Positions 10,660 through 21,502 of a DNA stretch of 64,000 nucleotides are shown one piece after another. The first letter of the stretch is position 1; each line of letters begins with the position of its first letter. The notes under the pieces were generated by a model. The model was not told the origin of the DNA. It ran no database searches and worked only from the letters and a program-made list of their open reading frames with translations. The position numbers were made by a program, and so were the translations under genes. Origin of the DNA: Limnanthes douglasii subsp. nivea. Taxonomy: Eukaryota; Streptophyta; Magnoliopsida; Brassicales; Limnanthaceae. Where the stretch lies: positions 255,833,305-255,897,304 of the forward strand of contig JAUPFV010000002.1 in assembly GCA_036936605.1 (NCBI GenBank), in the 5' to 3' direction.

Positions 10660-12473
10660 ATGTCGACGAACGCCTATGAAAAACTTGGAGGTAAGGGGTT
10701 TGAGAAATCAATGAATTGGATCTTTAATTGCGGGGCTACGGACACCATGTCTTATGATCCTAAAGACTTTGGTGACATATCATCTCCAAAGAAGTCCCAT
10801 ATTGAGACTGCTAGTGGATAAATTTGTGAAACCAAAGGGGGAGGTTCAATTATTTTTTCGGAGAAAATGGAAATTAAAAACTGCCTCTACATTCCTTCAC
10901 TATCCTTAAAGTTATTATATGTTAGTCAAGTGACAAAACAACTCATCTGTGTGGTTCTTATGTATCCATTTTTTTGCATTTTACAGGACATTCGTACGAA
11001 GGAGATCATTGGGCGTGGTACTGAACAAGGAGGTCTCTATTATGTTGATGAGGTAGTTCATAAAGGACATGCCATGCTTGCTCACGGAACAACCGAAATG
11101 AAACTTTGGTTATGGCACCAGAGACTTGGTCATCCTTCTTTTAGCTATCTTAAAAGTTTGTTTCCTAGTCTTTTTTTGAATAATTCCACTCATGAGAAAT
11201 TTGAAACCTGCATTCTTGTAAAAAATCGTCGGGTCTCATTTAATCAAAGTAATACTAGAGTTGATTATGCTTTTTTGCTAATCCATTCTGATGTTTGGGG
11301 TCCAGCACCAAGTTCCACTAACAATCAAATCAGATACTTTGTTTTATTTGTGGATGATTTCTCAAGAATGACTTGGATATACTTCATGAAACATAAATCG
11401 GAAGTACCAGAAATATTTGTTTGTTTTTACAAAATGATTTTGACTCAATTTGAATAAAAATACAGATTCTCCGTTCTGATAAAGGAACAGAGTTTGTCAA
11501 CCAAAAAATGCATAATTTTTTCAAAACAAATGGTCTTATCCATCAAACCACTTGTCCAAACACACCTCAACAAAACGGTACTTCAGAACAAAAAAATCGT
11601 ACTTTACTTGAAAAAACTCGTGCTATTATGATTGAATCTAGAGTTCCTCATTCTCTTTGGCCAGAATCTCTTGCTACAGCCACGTATCTTGCAAATCGTC
11701 TACCAACCCGATGTCTACGAAATAAAACTCCATTACAAGTGCTTGCCACCCAAGTTACAATTTCATCTGTTATGACCTTACCACCTCATGTCTTTGGTTG
11801 TTCGGTGTTTGTTCATATCCCTAAAACTAGTCGAAACAAACTTAATCTCTGTGCTGAAAAGTGTGTATTGGTTGGGTATGGTGTCCATCAAATGGGCTAT
11901 CGGTGTTACAATCCGGTTACTCGTCGAATCCATGTCACCATGGACTGTGACTTCTTAGAATCCGATTATTTTTTTGACCACCAATCTCGTGCTCAGGGGG
12001 AGAAAGTAAGTGAATCACTCGACTGGTTGCTATATGAAAGTTACTTTGAAGATGTGCCGACAGAGTCGGTAGATGGCGCCACCAAACACACCTCTTCCAA
12101 CATAAAAGAGACTGATGAGGCAGTTATTACCACCAATGATTCTCCCGAAGACAATGTCCAACAAGAAATAAATGCCATGGATACTACCAACGAATCAGCC
12201 GAAGAAAATATCCATCAAGAGGTAAAAAATTTACAATGTCATAATTCACAAAGTGCTACTGACCATGACATTTCAGGAAGTTCATTTGTTGAAACTCAAA
12301 CTGTGGTTCTTCCTCCAAGAAAAATTAGAGGGGTTCCTCCTCACCGGTATTCACCGGAACACGTTTCTCGTGCTTCTACATATCCGGTCAAAACGGACAG
12401 GAAAGGAATGACGAAGATTGCAAAGGCGTTTTCAGCTACTATTCTCTCTGAACAAATCCCTAAAATAGCTTAA
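10660..12473 (+). pseudogene. copia-A protease remnant and integrase, broken
   Basis: The protease region around 10710 reads NWIFNCGATDTMS, with Cys where the catalytic D-S/T/N-G motif of copia proteases has Asp, so it is inactive. GAG-pre-integrase follows (LWLWHQRLGHPSFSYL), then integrase with IHSDVWGPAP, YFVLFVDDFSRMTWIYFM, LRSDKGTEF and QQNGTSEQKNRTLLEK. A TAA at 11455 separates two frames (10867-11457 and 11508-12473). The second frame continues through the copia integrase C-terminus (LPTRCLRNKTP, VFGCSVFVHIPK) and a variable linker. Confidence 0.85.
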
Positions 12474-13970
12474 GAAGCTAAGAAGATGACTGAATGGCAT
12501 GAAGCAATGAATACCGAAATGGAAGCCCTAAAAAGGAATTGTACATGAGAGAATTGTGTGTTTCCACAAGGTAAGAAAGCAGTCGGGTGTAGATGGGTGT
12601 TTAATATAAAATATAAATCCGATGGCCCCATTGAGCGGCACAAGGCAAGATTGGTTGCCAAATGATATACACAAACATATGGTATAAACTACTCTGAAAC
12701 GTTCTCTCCGGTTGCAAAGATTGACACTATCAGAGTTTTACTTTCAATAACCGCGAATAAAGATTGGCCTCTTCATCAATTTGATGTAAATAATGCTTTC
12801 TTACATGGAGACTTGGAAGAAGAGGTATATATGGAACCCCCACCAGGGTTCTTTGATGGTTTTCAAGAAAATGAGGTATGTAAACTGAAAAGGCATTATA
12901 TGAGCTCAAACAGTCTCCTCGTGCTTGGTTTAAGAGATTTACAATGGCAATGAAGTAGTATAGCTACAAACAGAGTAATGGGGATCATACATTGTTTTAC
13001 AAAAAAAGATGAGAATGACTCACTTGTCTTATAATATATGTCGAAGATATGATTATAACGGGAAATGACGAAGAATAAATTAGCTCTCTTAGGAAAAACC
13101 TCTTCAAGGAGTTCGAAATGAAAGACCTTGGGGGATTAAAGTATTTCCTAGGAATCGAGGTTCTTAGGTCAAGATGAGGGATTTATATCTCCCAACGGAA
13201 ATAGATATTGGATTTATTAGCTGAAGTTGGCATGGTGGATTGCATACCAAATGACACTCCTATTGTTGTGAATCACAAACTAAAGATAATTGAAGGGGCC
13301 AGACCAACGAGTAAAGAAAGGTACCAAAGGTTGGTGGGAAAAGGGATTTACCTGGTTCACACTCGACCCGACATTACATACGCGGTAGGAGTAGTTAGCC
13401 AGTTCATGCATCATCCTCAGGAATACCATATGGAGGCAGTAATGAGGATTATTCGATATCTCAAAGGCACACCAGGAAGAGGCATAATTTTTAAGAAAAA
13501 TGGACACCTTGATGTTGAAGTATTCACAGATGCTGATTGGGGAGGGAATCCTAACGACAAGCGATCAACTGCTGGCTACTTTACTCTTCTTGGAGGTAAC
13601 TTGGTGACTTGGAGGAGTAAGAAATATAAAGTAGTATCACTGTCAAGTGCTAAATTAGAATTTAGAGGAATCGTAATGGGATTATCGAGATACTTTGGTT
13701 AAAGAAGATAATGAAAGAAATCGGATCCCCTATGAAGTGTCCAACTCAGTTAATGTGCGATAATAAAGTTGCGATTAAGATTTCAGAGAGCCCGGTACAA
13801 CATGATAGAACAAAACACGTTGAAATAGATAGACACTTCATAAAAGAAAATATTGACGATGGGACAGTCGAACTTCCGTTTGTTAGATCCAAAGACCAAC
13901 TAGCAGACATCCTGACAAAAGCGGTTGCTGCAAACATTCGAATCAGTTTTATCCAAGTTGGGTATTGGTG
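12474..13970 (+). pseudogene. copia-A reverse transcriptase-RNase H, multiple stops
   Basis: RT motifs are present but scattered over several frames: GCRWVFNIKYKSDG, YSETFSPVAKIDTIRVLL, QFDVNNAFLHGDLEEEVY, PPPGF. The catalytic box reads YVED (13036-13047) instead of YVDD, losing one metal-binding Asp. RNase H follows at 13208-13702 (LVHTRPDITYAVGVVSQFM, DADWGGNPNDKRSTAGY) and 13711-13971 (CDNKVAIKISESPVQHDRTK, EIDRHFIKE). The polymerase cannot be functional. Confidence 0.87.
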
Positions 13971-13996
13971 ATCCCACTACACAACTTGAGGGGGAG

Positions 13997-14174
13997 TGTT
14001 AGAATATTCAGTGTATTAAGTTTCCTTGTATAAGCCTCTAAGTTCTCTATATATTGAGAGCCTTACTTGGGTTTGCATTATAAAAAACCCAATTCAATAC
14101 AAAAAGGAACATTCCCTAATAAACACAAAACCTTGGCCGCTTCCTGCGGCTACTTCTCTCTTTGTTTTTTAACA
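13997..14174 (+). repeat. copia-A 3' LTR
   Basis: 178 bp, TGTTAGAATATTCAGTG to TTAACA. It is preceded by a purine run and followed without a gap by internal RT sequence of a second copy (copia-B), not by a target-site duplication. Confidence 0.9.
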
Positions 14175-14447
14175 TGCACCATTGAGCAACACAAGGTAAG
14201 ATTGGTTGCCAAAGGATATACACTAACTTCTACTTATAATAGATTAGCAACCGGAAAATTGTGGGTTGTAAAAAGCAGTTTATCCAGTAGTGTGCGTTCT
14301 ACGAAAATATAGTCACTAAATTTCATTGTCGCGACAAGAGCTAAGCTCGTGATGATAACACTAGGAATACAATCTATTGAAATTAATCCCATGATGCTTA
14401 GGGTGACAAGAGTTAGGCTCCCTGAAGCGACGAATGTTTTTTATCAT

Positions 14448-15666
14448 TTGATGTAAAGAATGCTTTCTTACATGGAGACTTGGATAAAGAGGTATATATG
14501 GAACCCCCACCAGGGTTCTCTGATGGTTTTCAAGAAAATGAGGTATGTAAACTGAAAAAGGCATTATATGGGCTCAAACAGTCTCCTCGTGCTTCGTTTG
14601 GGAGATTTACAATGACAATGAAGCAGTATAGCTACAAACAGAGTAATGGGGATCATACCTTATTTTACAAAAAGAGAGGAGAATTAGTCACTTGTCTTAT
14701 AATATATGTGGACGATATGATTATAACGGGGAATGACGAAGAATAAATTAGCTCTCTTCGGAAAAACCTCTTCAAAGAGTTCGCAATGAAAGACCTTGGG
14801 GGATTAGAGTATTTCCTAAGAATCGAGGTCTTAGGTCAAGAGGAGGGATTTATATCTCCCAACGGAAATATATATTGGATTTATTAGCTGAAGTTGGCAT
14901 GGTGGATTGCAAACCAAATGACACTCCTATGGTTGTGAATCACAAACTAAAGATAATTGAAGAGGCCAGACCAGCGAGTAAAGAAAGTTACCAAAGGTTG
15001 GTGGGAAAATTGATTTACCTGGCTCACACTCGACCCGGCATTGCATACGCGGTAGGAGTAGTTAGCCAGTTCATGCATCATCCTTAGGAACACCATATGG
15101 AGGCAGTAATGAGGATTATTCGATATCTCAAAGGCACACTAGGAAGAGGCATAATTTTTAAGAAAAATGGTCACCTTGATGTTGAAGTATTCAGAGATGC
15201 TGTTTGGGGAGGGAATCCTAACGACAAACGATCAACTGCTGGCTACTTTACTCTTCTTGGAGGTAACTTGGTAACTTGGAGGAGTAAGAAACATAAAGTA
15301 GTATCACTGTCAAGTGCTGAATCAGAATTTAGAGGAATCGTTAAGGGTATTACCGAGATACTTTGGTTAAAGAAGATAATGAAAGAAATCGGATCCCCCC
15401 TGAAGTGTCCAACTCTGTTAATGTGCGATAATAAAGCTGCGATTAAGATTTCAGAGAACCCGGTACAGCATGATAGAACAAAGCACGTTGAAATAGAAAG
15501 GCACTTTATAAAAGAAAAGATTGAAGATGGGACAGTCGAACTTCCGTTTGTTAGATCCGAAGACCAACTGGGAGACATCTTGACAAAAGTGGTTGCTGCA
15601 AGAACATTCGAATCAGTTTTATCCAAGTTGGGTATTGGTGATCCCACTACACAACTTGAGTGGGAG
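14448..15666 (+). pseudogene. copia-B reverse transcriptase-RNase H fragment
   Basis: Retains the second half of RT and RNase H. The catalytic box YVDDMIITGNDEE is intact (near 14706), unlike YVED in copia-A, but a TAA follows at 14744-14746. The RNase H part is in frames 14875-15087 and 15097-15672 (LVGKLIYLAHTRPGIAYAV, STAGYFTLLGGNLVTWRSK, SSAESEFRGIVKGITEILW, MCDNKAAIKISENPV). It is separated by a TAG at 15085-15087. The N-terminal RT, integrase and gag are absent, so this is a dead fragment. Confidence 0.85.
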
Positions 15667-15845
15667 TGTTAGAATATTTAGTGTATTAAGTTTCCTTGTA
15701 TATGCCTCTAAGTTCTATATATATTGAGAGCCTTACTTGAGTTTGCATTATAAAAAAAAACAGTTCAATACAAAAAGGAACATTTTCTAATAAACACAAA
15801 ACCCTAGCCGCCTCATGCGGATACTTCTCTCTTTGTTATTTAACA
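15667..15845 (+). repeat. Third copia LTR, shared by copia-B and copia-C
   Basis: 179 bp, TGTTAGAATATTTAGTG to TTTAACA. It has a G-rich tract on its left and the primer site TGGTATCAGAGC at 15846-15857 on its right, so it can serve as the 3' LTR of copia-B or the 5' LTR of copia-C. Confidence 0.9.
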
Positions 15846-16987
15846 TGGTATCAGAGCACGTGTGATTCTGGGAATTCTGAACATCCTCAACAAAGATGGC
15901 TGGCAATGAAGTCATGGTGAGTCAAATCCCTGATGAATTAACAATGCAGATTGTTGCTATTCTAAGAAATGGTCTCGGAACACAACAACAAACAATTAAC
16001 CCTGAGAATTTATCCTTAGGGATTAAAATCGATGGTGACAACTATGCCCTATGGGAAAACCTGATGAAGAAAGCAATTGGGGGAATGGAGAGAGGTTCTC
16101 ACATTACAGGGGAGCCGACACCTCCATCCAAAACTGACAACACATATACAAGTTGCGAACAGGATGATCAATGTGTTTTCACATGGATTATCCAAAATCT
16201 TGAATCCAGCTTGGTGAATAATGTCTCGCAATATCCCACTGTACAAGCCCTCTAGGATGGGTTAGCCACCACATACGGTTCTGGTACAGATTCGTTACAG
16301 GAGTTTGACCTTCATAAGAGGGCTAATTCATTAAGGGAAGGGTCCGATACATTAGAAGACTTGTGGAACAAACTGCAAAACATCTGGATGTCTATAGATA
16401 TGCAAGATCCGAACCCTATGAAAGACCCAGAAGACATTCAGATCTACAATAAGAAGACTCACGAACAAAGACTCTATCAATTGCTAATGGTGATTAATGA
16501 CAAGCTGGAACCAGTTAAGAGAGATATCCTGAAAAAGGATCCTCTTCCTTCCATGGAAACAACATATGCTATAATACGAAGGGAAGTGGCTAGGCTTAAT
16601 ATACTAAAATCAAGTTCTTCTGATAGTGACTCGATTGAAATTGGAATAGGTTTGGCTGCTAAAGATTCTGCACAGAGGTTTAAATTCTGATCCAAAGAGA
16701 AAGAAGATAAATCTAAGTTGTATTGCACTCATTGTGGGATGAAGAAACACACTAAAGAGACATGTTTCCAGCTGGTTGTCTATCTAGAATGATGGGAGGA
16801 CGTTCATAAGGAGAAAAATAACCAGCGTTTCAGATCTAATGTTAAACGGGCTTCGTCTACAAGTGGCGTTGAAGATCCGACTAAAAATGAGGAAGGAAGT
16901 GGCACTGGTTTTGGAGGAATAACGTCGAACTCCTATGAAAAACTTGGAGGTAAAGGGTTTGAGAAATCAATGAATTAGATCTTTAAA
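15846..16987 (+). mobile_element. copia-C: primer site and gag of a third copy, truncated
   Basis: The primer site is followed by Gag frames 15896-16255 (MAGNEVMVSQIPDELTMQI, WIIQNLESSLVNNVSQYPT) and 16361-16690. The zinc-knuckle region lies near 16725 (CTHCGMKKHTKETC) after a TGA at 16688. Alignment with copia-A continues to about 16987, equal to 10727, just before the protease motif, and then stops abruptly. No 3' LTR follows. Remaining pol was lost by deletion or never copied. Confidence 0.82.
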
Positions 16988-17289
16988 AACTTGGATACTT
17001 TATTGTTCCATTTAAAGTGATCGATTTCATACGCAGATTTACTCCAAGGAACACGTGATATTCTTGTTTGGGTTATATCTAGAGTATCATTTTTTTTAAT
17101 TGTTAGGGGGGTTCATAATTCTCCTTCTGATTTATCTTAAGATTTATCCTATAATTTACAAGGAATTCATGGATCCCTTGAAGTGTTGATTGTGTTTGTA
17201 TTGGTTTGAGTTTTATATTTATAAGGGATGTTGTAGCTCCAGAAGTACTAGTCATATATTATTTCAAGCTTATAAATTTATATAAATCC
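16988..17289. other. Unassigned AT-rich sequence
   Basis: No ORF of note. Probably belongs to the 3' non-coding part of the minus-strand Tat relic that starts to be recognisable from 17290, but nothing in this stretch proves it. Confidence 0.4.
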
Positions 17290-17450
17290 TTATATATAAA
17301 TCTTTTGGTTTAGCTCAATCTTTAGATTGACCTCTTGTGTTTTAGTGGAATCCTTAGTATCACTCATTGAGTTTCGATAATGGAATCCGTAGATTCGTTC
17401 CTTGTATTTTAGTAGAATCCTTAAATTCACTTATTGGAATATGTAAAATG
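17290..17450 (-). repeat. Short tandem repeats in the 3' UTR of the minus-strand Tat relic
   Basis: Units containing 'TTTTAGTGGAATCCTTAG' and variants recur about every 33-34 bp, with a higher-order period of about 67 bp (17335 and 17402). They lie just beyond the integrase C-terminus of the minus-strand relic. Tat-2 and Tat-3 have tandem repeats in the same place. Confidence 0.6.
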
Positions 17451-17584
17451 ACATATTGTATATTATACATCGTTTTATTAATTTGTAAATATATAAGATT
17501 TGGGTACACCTCATATGAACGCAAAATGATTTAAAAATTAAAACTGATAATTAAAATAATTGTAGCTTATAGAGGATAATATAG

Positions 17585-19493
17585 CTTCAGATGCTCTATG
17601 TTCAATGGACGTCAGAGCTGTTTCTTCCTTATCTAGTAGTCGATATGTTTCCGGTTTTACTTTAGACTTCACAATGTAAGAATATTTATTATTTATGGAA
17701 ATATTTCAAATGAATTTTAATTTTGTATGAAAGAAAAACCTTCTTATGAATTTTTCCAATGGATTTAAGCTTCAAAATCAAATTTTATAGTTATATCTAT
17801 TGTGCATCAGAGTATTAGTGTTTTGGCTGAATTTGGGATTTTACCTTTTTTTCTCTATTATGTCAAGTTCTAATTGTATTACTTCCAAATTTATACCTTC
17901 CTCATAAGTAGATATTCTATATGAGGCATAGTCATTTTGACTAGTACGGCCTCTTCCATTCCACACACCAGTGCAAATGGTGTTTCATCCGTTGTTGTTC
18001 TTGGAATGGTTTTGTAGGACCAAATAGCTTCTTGTAGAAATTCTATGAGTTTCCTCATATTTTTTTAAAATATATATATAGATTTTTCCAGATATGATTT
18101 GGTTGGTAAGCTTATGCTAGTGATGAAAATGAGATTAAAATATTTGTTTTATAAATTTTCCACAGAAGTATGCGATTTTGTCATTCTGAAATTGGGTCCT
18201 ATTGTCAGTTGTGACGACCATTGGTACTCTATAGTGGCGACGAATGTTTGTTTCTAGGACATTAACTACTTACTTTTTTTGTGATGTTTATTAAATATGG
18301 AGCCTCTATCCATTTAGAGAAGTAATATACTCTTACTATTCAAGAATTCTTCACCCATAAGGTTTAAGAAAAGGTCATAGAATGTCAATAGAATCGATCC
18401 ATATATTATTTTTAATAGTAGATCCGAGACCTGAATATATTTGGAGATTTTTGGCATGTGACCTAATGTTTTAAATTTTATATTGCACCTCTATTATTGT
18501 GGACCAATACTAACTTTGAAGGAGAATTATTTTTTCATATAAGGCTTTGTATCTTTAGTGCGCACTTCCTTCTCTATCTTGAATTTCTACAGTACTAAAT
18601 ATTGTTTCATTTGGGTCGAGACACCTGAGCAAAGTTTTGGCAAAACATTTTTTGGACCGTGTATCTAAAACGGATACAAATCTAATTGAATTCATTTTAA
18701 TTTTCCTTTCATATATATTATTTTTGGCCAATTCTCATTCACTCAAATAGTTAATAATTGAGGTTCTCCAAAATTCTCGTTCAATTACCATGAATCATGA
18801 AGCCGAAATGTGGATACAAATTTGTTGGGCAGTGTAACTGGCGGTTTATTATGGAATATGAGTCATTTTTCGAGATGTTGTACAAGCTAAAGATGTTATA
18901 CCATCCATTTCAAATTTTATACTCTATATACATGCTCAAAGTCTACATGTTAAAAAAGAGTTACCTAGCTCCAAATCTCTTTTAGATATTGAATGATGTT
19001 CTCCTCATTTGTTTAGGGCTGACCTAGTAATTGATTAACCACCAACTCAAAATATGTGAATAGTTTAAATTTTTTGACTCCACAAATGTTTGCTAGCCGA
19101 AGATCTACTATGAATGATTAATATTATGCTTCATTATTTGATGATAGACAACCAAACTTAATGAGTCATTTTCCAGATGTTGTACAAGCTAAAGATGCTA
19201 GACCATCCATTTCGCATTTTATACTCTATATACATGCTCAAAGTCTACATGTTAAAAAAGAGTTACCTAGCTCCAAATCTATTTAGATATTGGATGATGT
19301 TCTCCTCATTTGTTTAGGGCTGACCTAGTAATTGATTGACCACCAACTCAAAATATGTGAATAGTTTAAATTTTTTGACTCCACAAATGTTTGCTAGCCG
19401 AAGATCTACTATGAATGATTAATATTATGCTTCATTATTTGATGATAGACAACCAAAATTAATGGATTGATTGCGTATTTCTCTATTTGGTGA
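17585..19493 (-). mobile_element. Minus-strand Tat-lineage relic, block 1 (RNase H to integrase end)
   Basis: Read on the minus strand this block decays through, in order: RNase H (SPNREIRNQSINFGCLSSNN, then LANICGVKKFKLF), the integrase zinc finger region (TLLRCLDPNETIFSTVEIQD then REGSAH), the catalytic D region (VVTTDNRTQFQND near 18200), the downstream integrase motif (FLQEAIWSYKTIPRTTTDET near 18000) and the C-terminal end (LLDKEETALTSIEHRAS near 17600). Many stops and frameshifts are present. It resumes to the right of Tat-2 at 32739. No function is expected. Confidence 0.78.
18859..19463. repeat. 303-bp tandem duplication inside the minus-strand relic
   Basis: 18859-19161 and 19162-19463 are about 95% alike. 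Each unit starts TGAGTCATTTT and ends with the RNase H segment. The copies differ by scattered substitutions and small indels, so the duplication happened well after the relic was inserted. Confidence 0.9.
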
Positions 19494-19805
19494 TGATAGG
19501 GTTGGATATTACTGAAAGAGCTTTATGACAGAATCTAAAGGGGTAATTTGGACACCTTCTATATTGGAATTTCAATGAACAGTAGATTTGAGTGGATTAT
19601 ATCACATATGTGTTCTAAACCCTTTTTAGTTTTGGACCTTGGAGTCTTTAAAGGTGACCCGAATCCAAGATCTGACTCGGACGACCCATGAATCCTAAAA
19701 CAAAGTATAAAGACACCTCTATCATCTTTATACCCTTTACTTAAAATTTAATATCCAACTGAGAAATTACCCAAAATAATCTATGATCAGAAATCATCCC
19801 CACCA
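19494..19805 (+). repeat. Tat-2 5' LTR
   Basis: About 312 bp from TGATAGGGTT to CACCA. It aligns with 32363-32733 but lacks about 50 bp found there just after the TATA box. A primer-site-like ATTGACGACCATAGCGGG follows from 19806; Tat-3 has a related sequence after its LTR. Confidence 0.72.
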
Positions 19806-21098
19806 AATTGACGACCATAGCGGGAGGCAACGGTGCGTAAATAGTAAAAATTCAAAACCAGTAAAAAAAGACATTTCAGATATTGTTAAGACATGAATCA
19901 TAAATTGCAGGATGTTCTACCTCTGGGAGTTGATGCTTCACTTCCATGAGTTGAGGGTGTTGTCCATGAAAATATTTTCTCGTCATCATCCAGATGAAAG
20001 ACAATCCATGCAAGATAAACGAGATAAGTTGAGGGCTGAAATAGGGCTCAAAAGCAAGCTGAAAAAAGAGTAAAAGAGAAGTATGATGCGTCTAGACTGC
20101 ATTCTACAAGTGAGCCTGGTGACTATGAACTATCCACAAAGACTCATGCCAGCTCTAAAAAATATATCGCTCTCAACGAGCTGTGAGGTTTTGAAAAGTA
20201 TATTGTCCATGAACTATCACATTTGGTGACAAATAGTCCCTTGACTTTAAAAAGTCCACTGATAATCCATATACTACAATTTTGGATAAAGTTAGCCACC
20301 AGATCATTTGATTCATGTGGTCCTGCAACCTGTCACCAGAGTCAGCAAAATTTTGTATCACTATTAGTCCCTTAACTTTAAGTCAAACCAACATATAGTC
20401 TACAACCTGTGACCTAAAGTTAAGGGATCAGTGATGATACAATTCGTGACTATTGTGACAGGTGGCAGGTTCACAAGAATCAAAGGATCTGATGGACTGA
20501 ATTTATCCAAAACTGATAGTTCAGGGAATACCAACGGACTTTTGAAAGTCAAGGGACTATCTGTCACCAAATGTGATATTCCAGGGATGATATACTGTTC
20601 AAAGCCCGAGATGTGAGAACAACTTCAGAGTCTTCTGATAGTTTGTCAAGTGACTCAAACCTAGGAGAGTCACTTTCATCCAGTAGTGACGAGGGACGCT
20701 TAAAGAATAAAATAAGACTGACCAAGAAACATTCAAGAAAAAAGGACACAAATGGTAGAATAAAAAAGAACAAGTATCAGGGTAAAGTAAAGGGTTCAGC
20801 TGATCAACACATTGATCATCTGTTGCTTGATCCGCTTGTTTTTCAATCTGAACCAGGTATCTTTGCTACTCCCAATAAATATATTGTGTTTAGTCGTATT
20901 TACAATTGGAGACAATCTCATTTGTCCTCAAAAATACTTTTCGGACACCTTCCCAAACAATTTGATAGCTCTAAGATGGAAAAGTACAATGGAAGTAAAG
21001 ATCCAGATAACCATCTTGAGCAGTTTAATTTGTTTTATGATGAACTTTGATGAAGATGACAAGTTATTATGTCGGGCTTTCTCACAAACGTTTAAGGG
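19806..21098 (+). pseudogene. Tat-2 leader and gag, N-terminal part, split by a MITE
   Basis: A decayed leader and N-terminal gag run to 20187. After the MITE the frame 20613-21050 encodes a serine-rich stretch (SESSDSLSSDSNLGESLSSS), a lysine-rich segment and then the Gag entry region (PLVFQSEPGIFATPNKYIVF, then DSSKMEKYNGSKDPDNHLEQ and FNLFYDEL). That last part corresponds to the conserved K.Y.G..DP..HL motif of Tat Gag. The frame slips near 21048. Gag resumes after NA-1 at 23767 in the same order (LCRAFSQTFKGD before, LKWYNSLPQGSI after). Confidence 0.8.
20188..20607. mobile_element. Foldback MITE FB-1 (10-bp TSD)
   Basis: About 420 bp that is almost entirely an imperfect inverted repeat; each arm is about 200 bp (start GTTTTGAAAAGTATATTGTC, end ATATACTGTTCAAAGCCC). 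It is flanked by GAGCTGTGAG (20178-20187) and GAGATGTGAG (20608-20617), a 10-bp TSD with one mismatch. A second copy is at 45660-46085. TSD length fits Mutator-like mobilisation. It is non-coding: the ORFs across it arise from the palindrome. Confidence 0.9.
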
Positions 21099-21103
21099 AG
21101 ATG

Positions 21104-21472
21104 TGATGTAGCGAAGATTGCGGATAAACTGGTTTCTTGGGCAGGTATCGGAATTAGGTGAAATAGGTACTCAAATCGAAGATTTCGACGAGACCGTAAG
21201 ATTTCAAAACTGTGACTTGTCACAAAGTTTAATACCCAAATTCGACCTCTAAAGCCTTCGAAAATCAGTTTTCATATTTAGACGTTATTTTATTTATTTA
21301 TTTTAGTTTCTAGACATTTATGTAATTTTCTTTATTTGATATTAGGGTTTTGGATAGATGCTATATAAAGCATCCTATACCTTATTTTGTCGTCAGACTA
21401 TTTTGATTAAATAAAAACAAAATTAGGGTTTTATCCCTCTTTTAAGCTTCTGCTACGTTTCACTCTCTTTCA
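21104..21472 (+). repeat. NA-1 5' LTR
   Basis: 369 bp from TGATGTAGCG to CTCTTTCA. TATA box TATATAAA at 21362-21369. Identical by eye to the 3' LTR. Confidence 0.95.
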
Positions 21473-21502
21473 TTTGGTATCAGATACAGGCAGTCCTGCG
21501 CG

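Larger units (their letters stand above)
9409..14174 (+). mobile_element. Ty1/copia element copia-A, complete but decayed
   Basis: Two LTRs of about 177 bp (9409-9585 and 13997-14174) flank gag, protease, integrase, RT and RNase H in copia order. The primer site TGGTATCAGAGC (9586-9597) touches the 5' LTR, and a G-rich polypurine tract (GAGGGGGAG) precedes the 3' LTR. LTRs differ at about 10 positions. The flanking 5-mers (CTAGT before, TGCAC after) do not match, so the right end has been altered. The 3' LTR runs directly into a second partial copy. Confidence 0.9.
14175..15845 (+). mobile_element. copia-B: 3' half of a second copy of the same copia family, with LTR
   Basis: Begins abruptly inside RT at the position equivalent to 12622 of copia-A and ends with an LTR at 15667-15845. 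The segment from about 14223 to 14447 does not match copia-A; it replaces about 107 bp of RT with unrelated DNA. From 14448 the match resumes. The LTR is shared with the following gag fragment (copia-C), giving LTR-internal-LTR-internal-LTR order. This suggests recombination between tandem copies followed by deletion. Confidence 0.8.

Noticed and set aside
14067..14312. 81-residue ORF over the copia-A 3' LTR and copia-B start
   Set aside because: It spans an LTR junction and the foreign block; no conserved domain.
20173..20616. Small ORFs on both strands inside the foldback MITEs
   Set aside because: The two strands of a hairpin encode mirrored ORFs. They are not conserved as proteins between FB-1 and FB-2.
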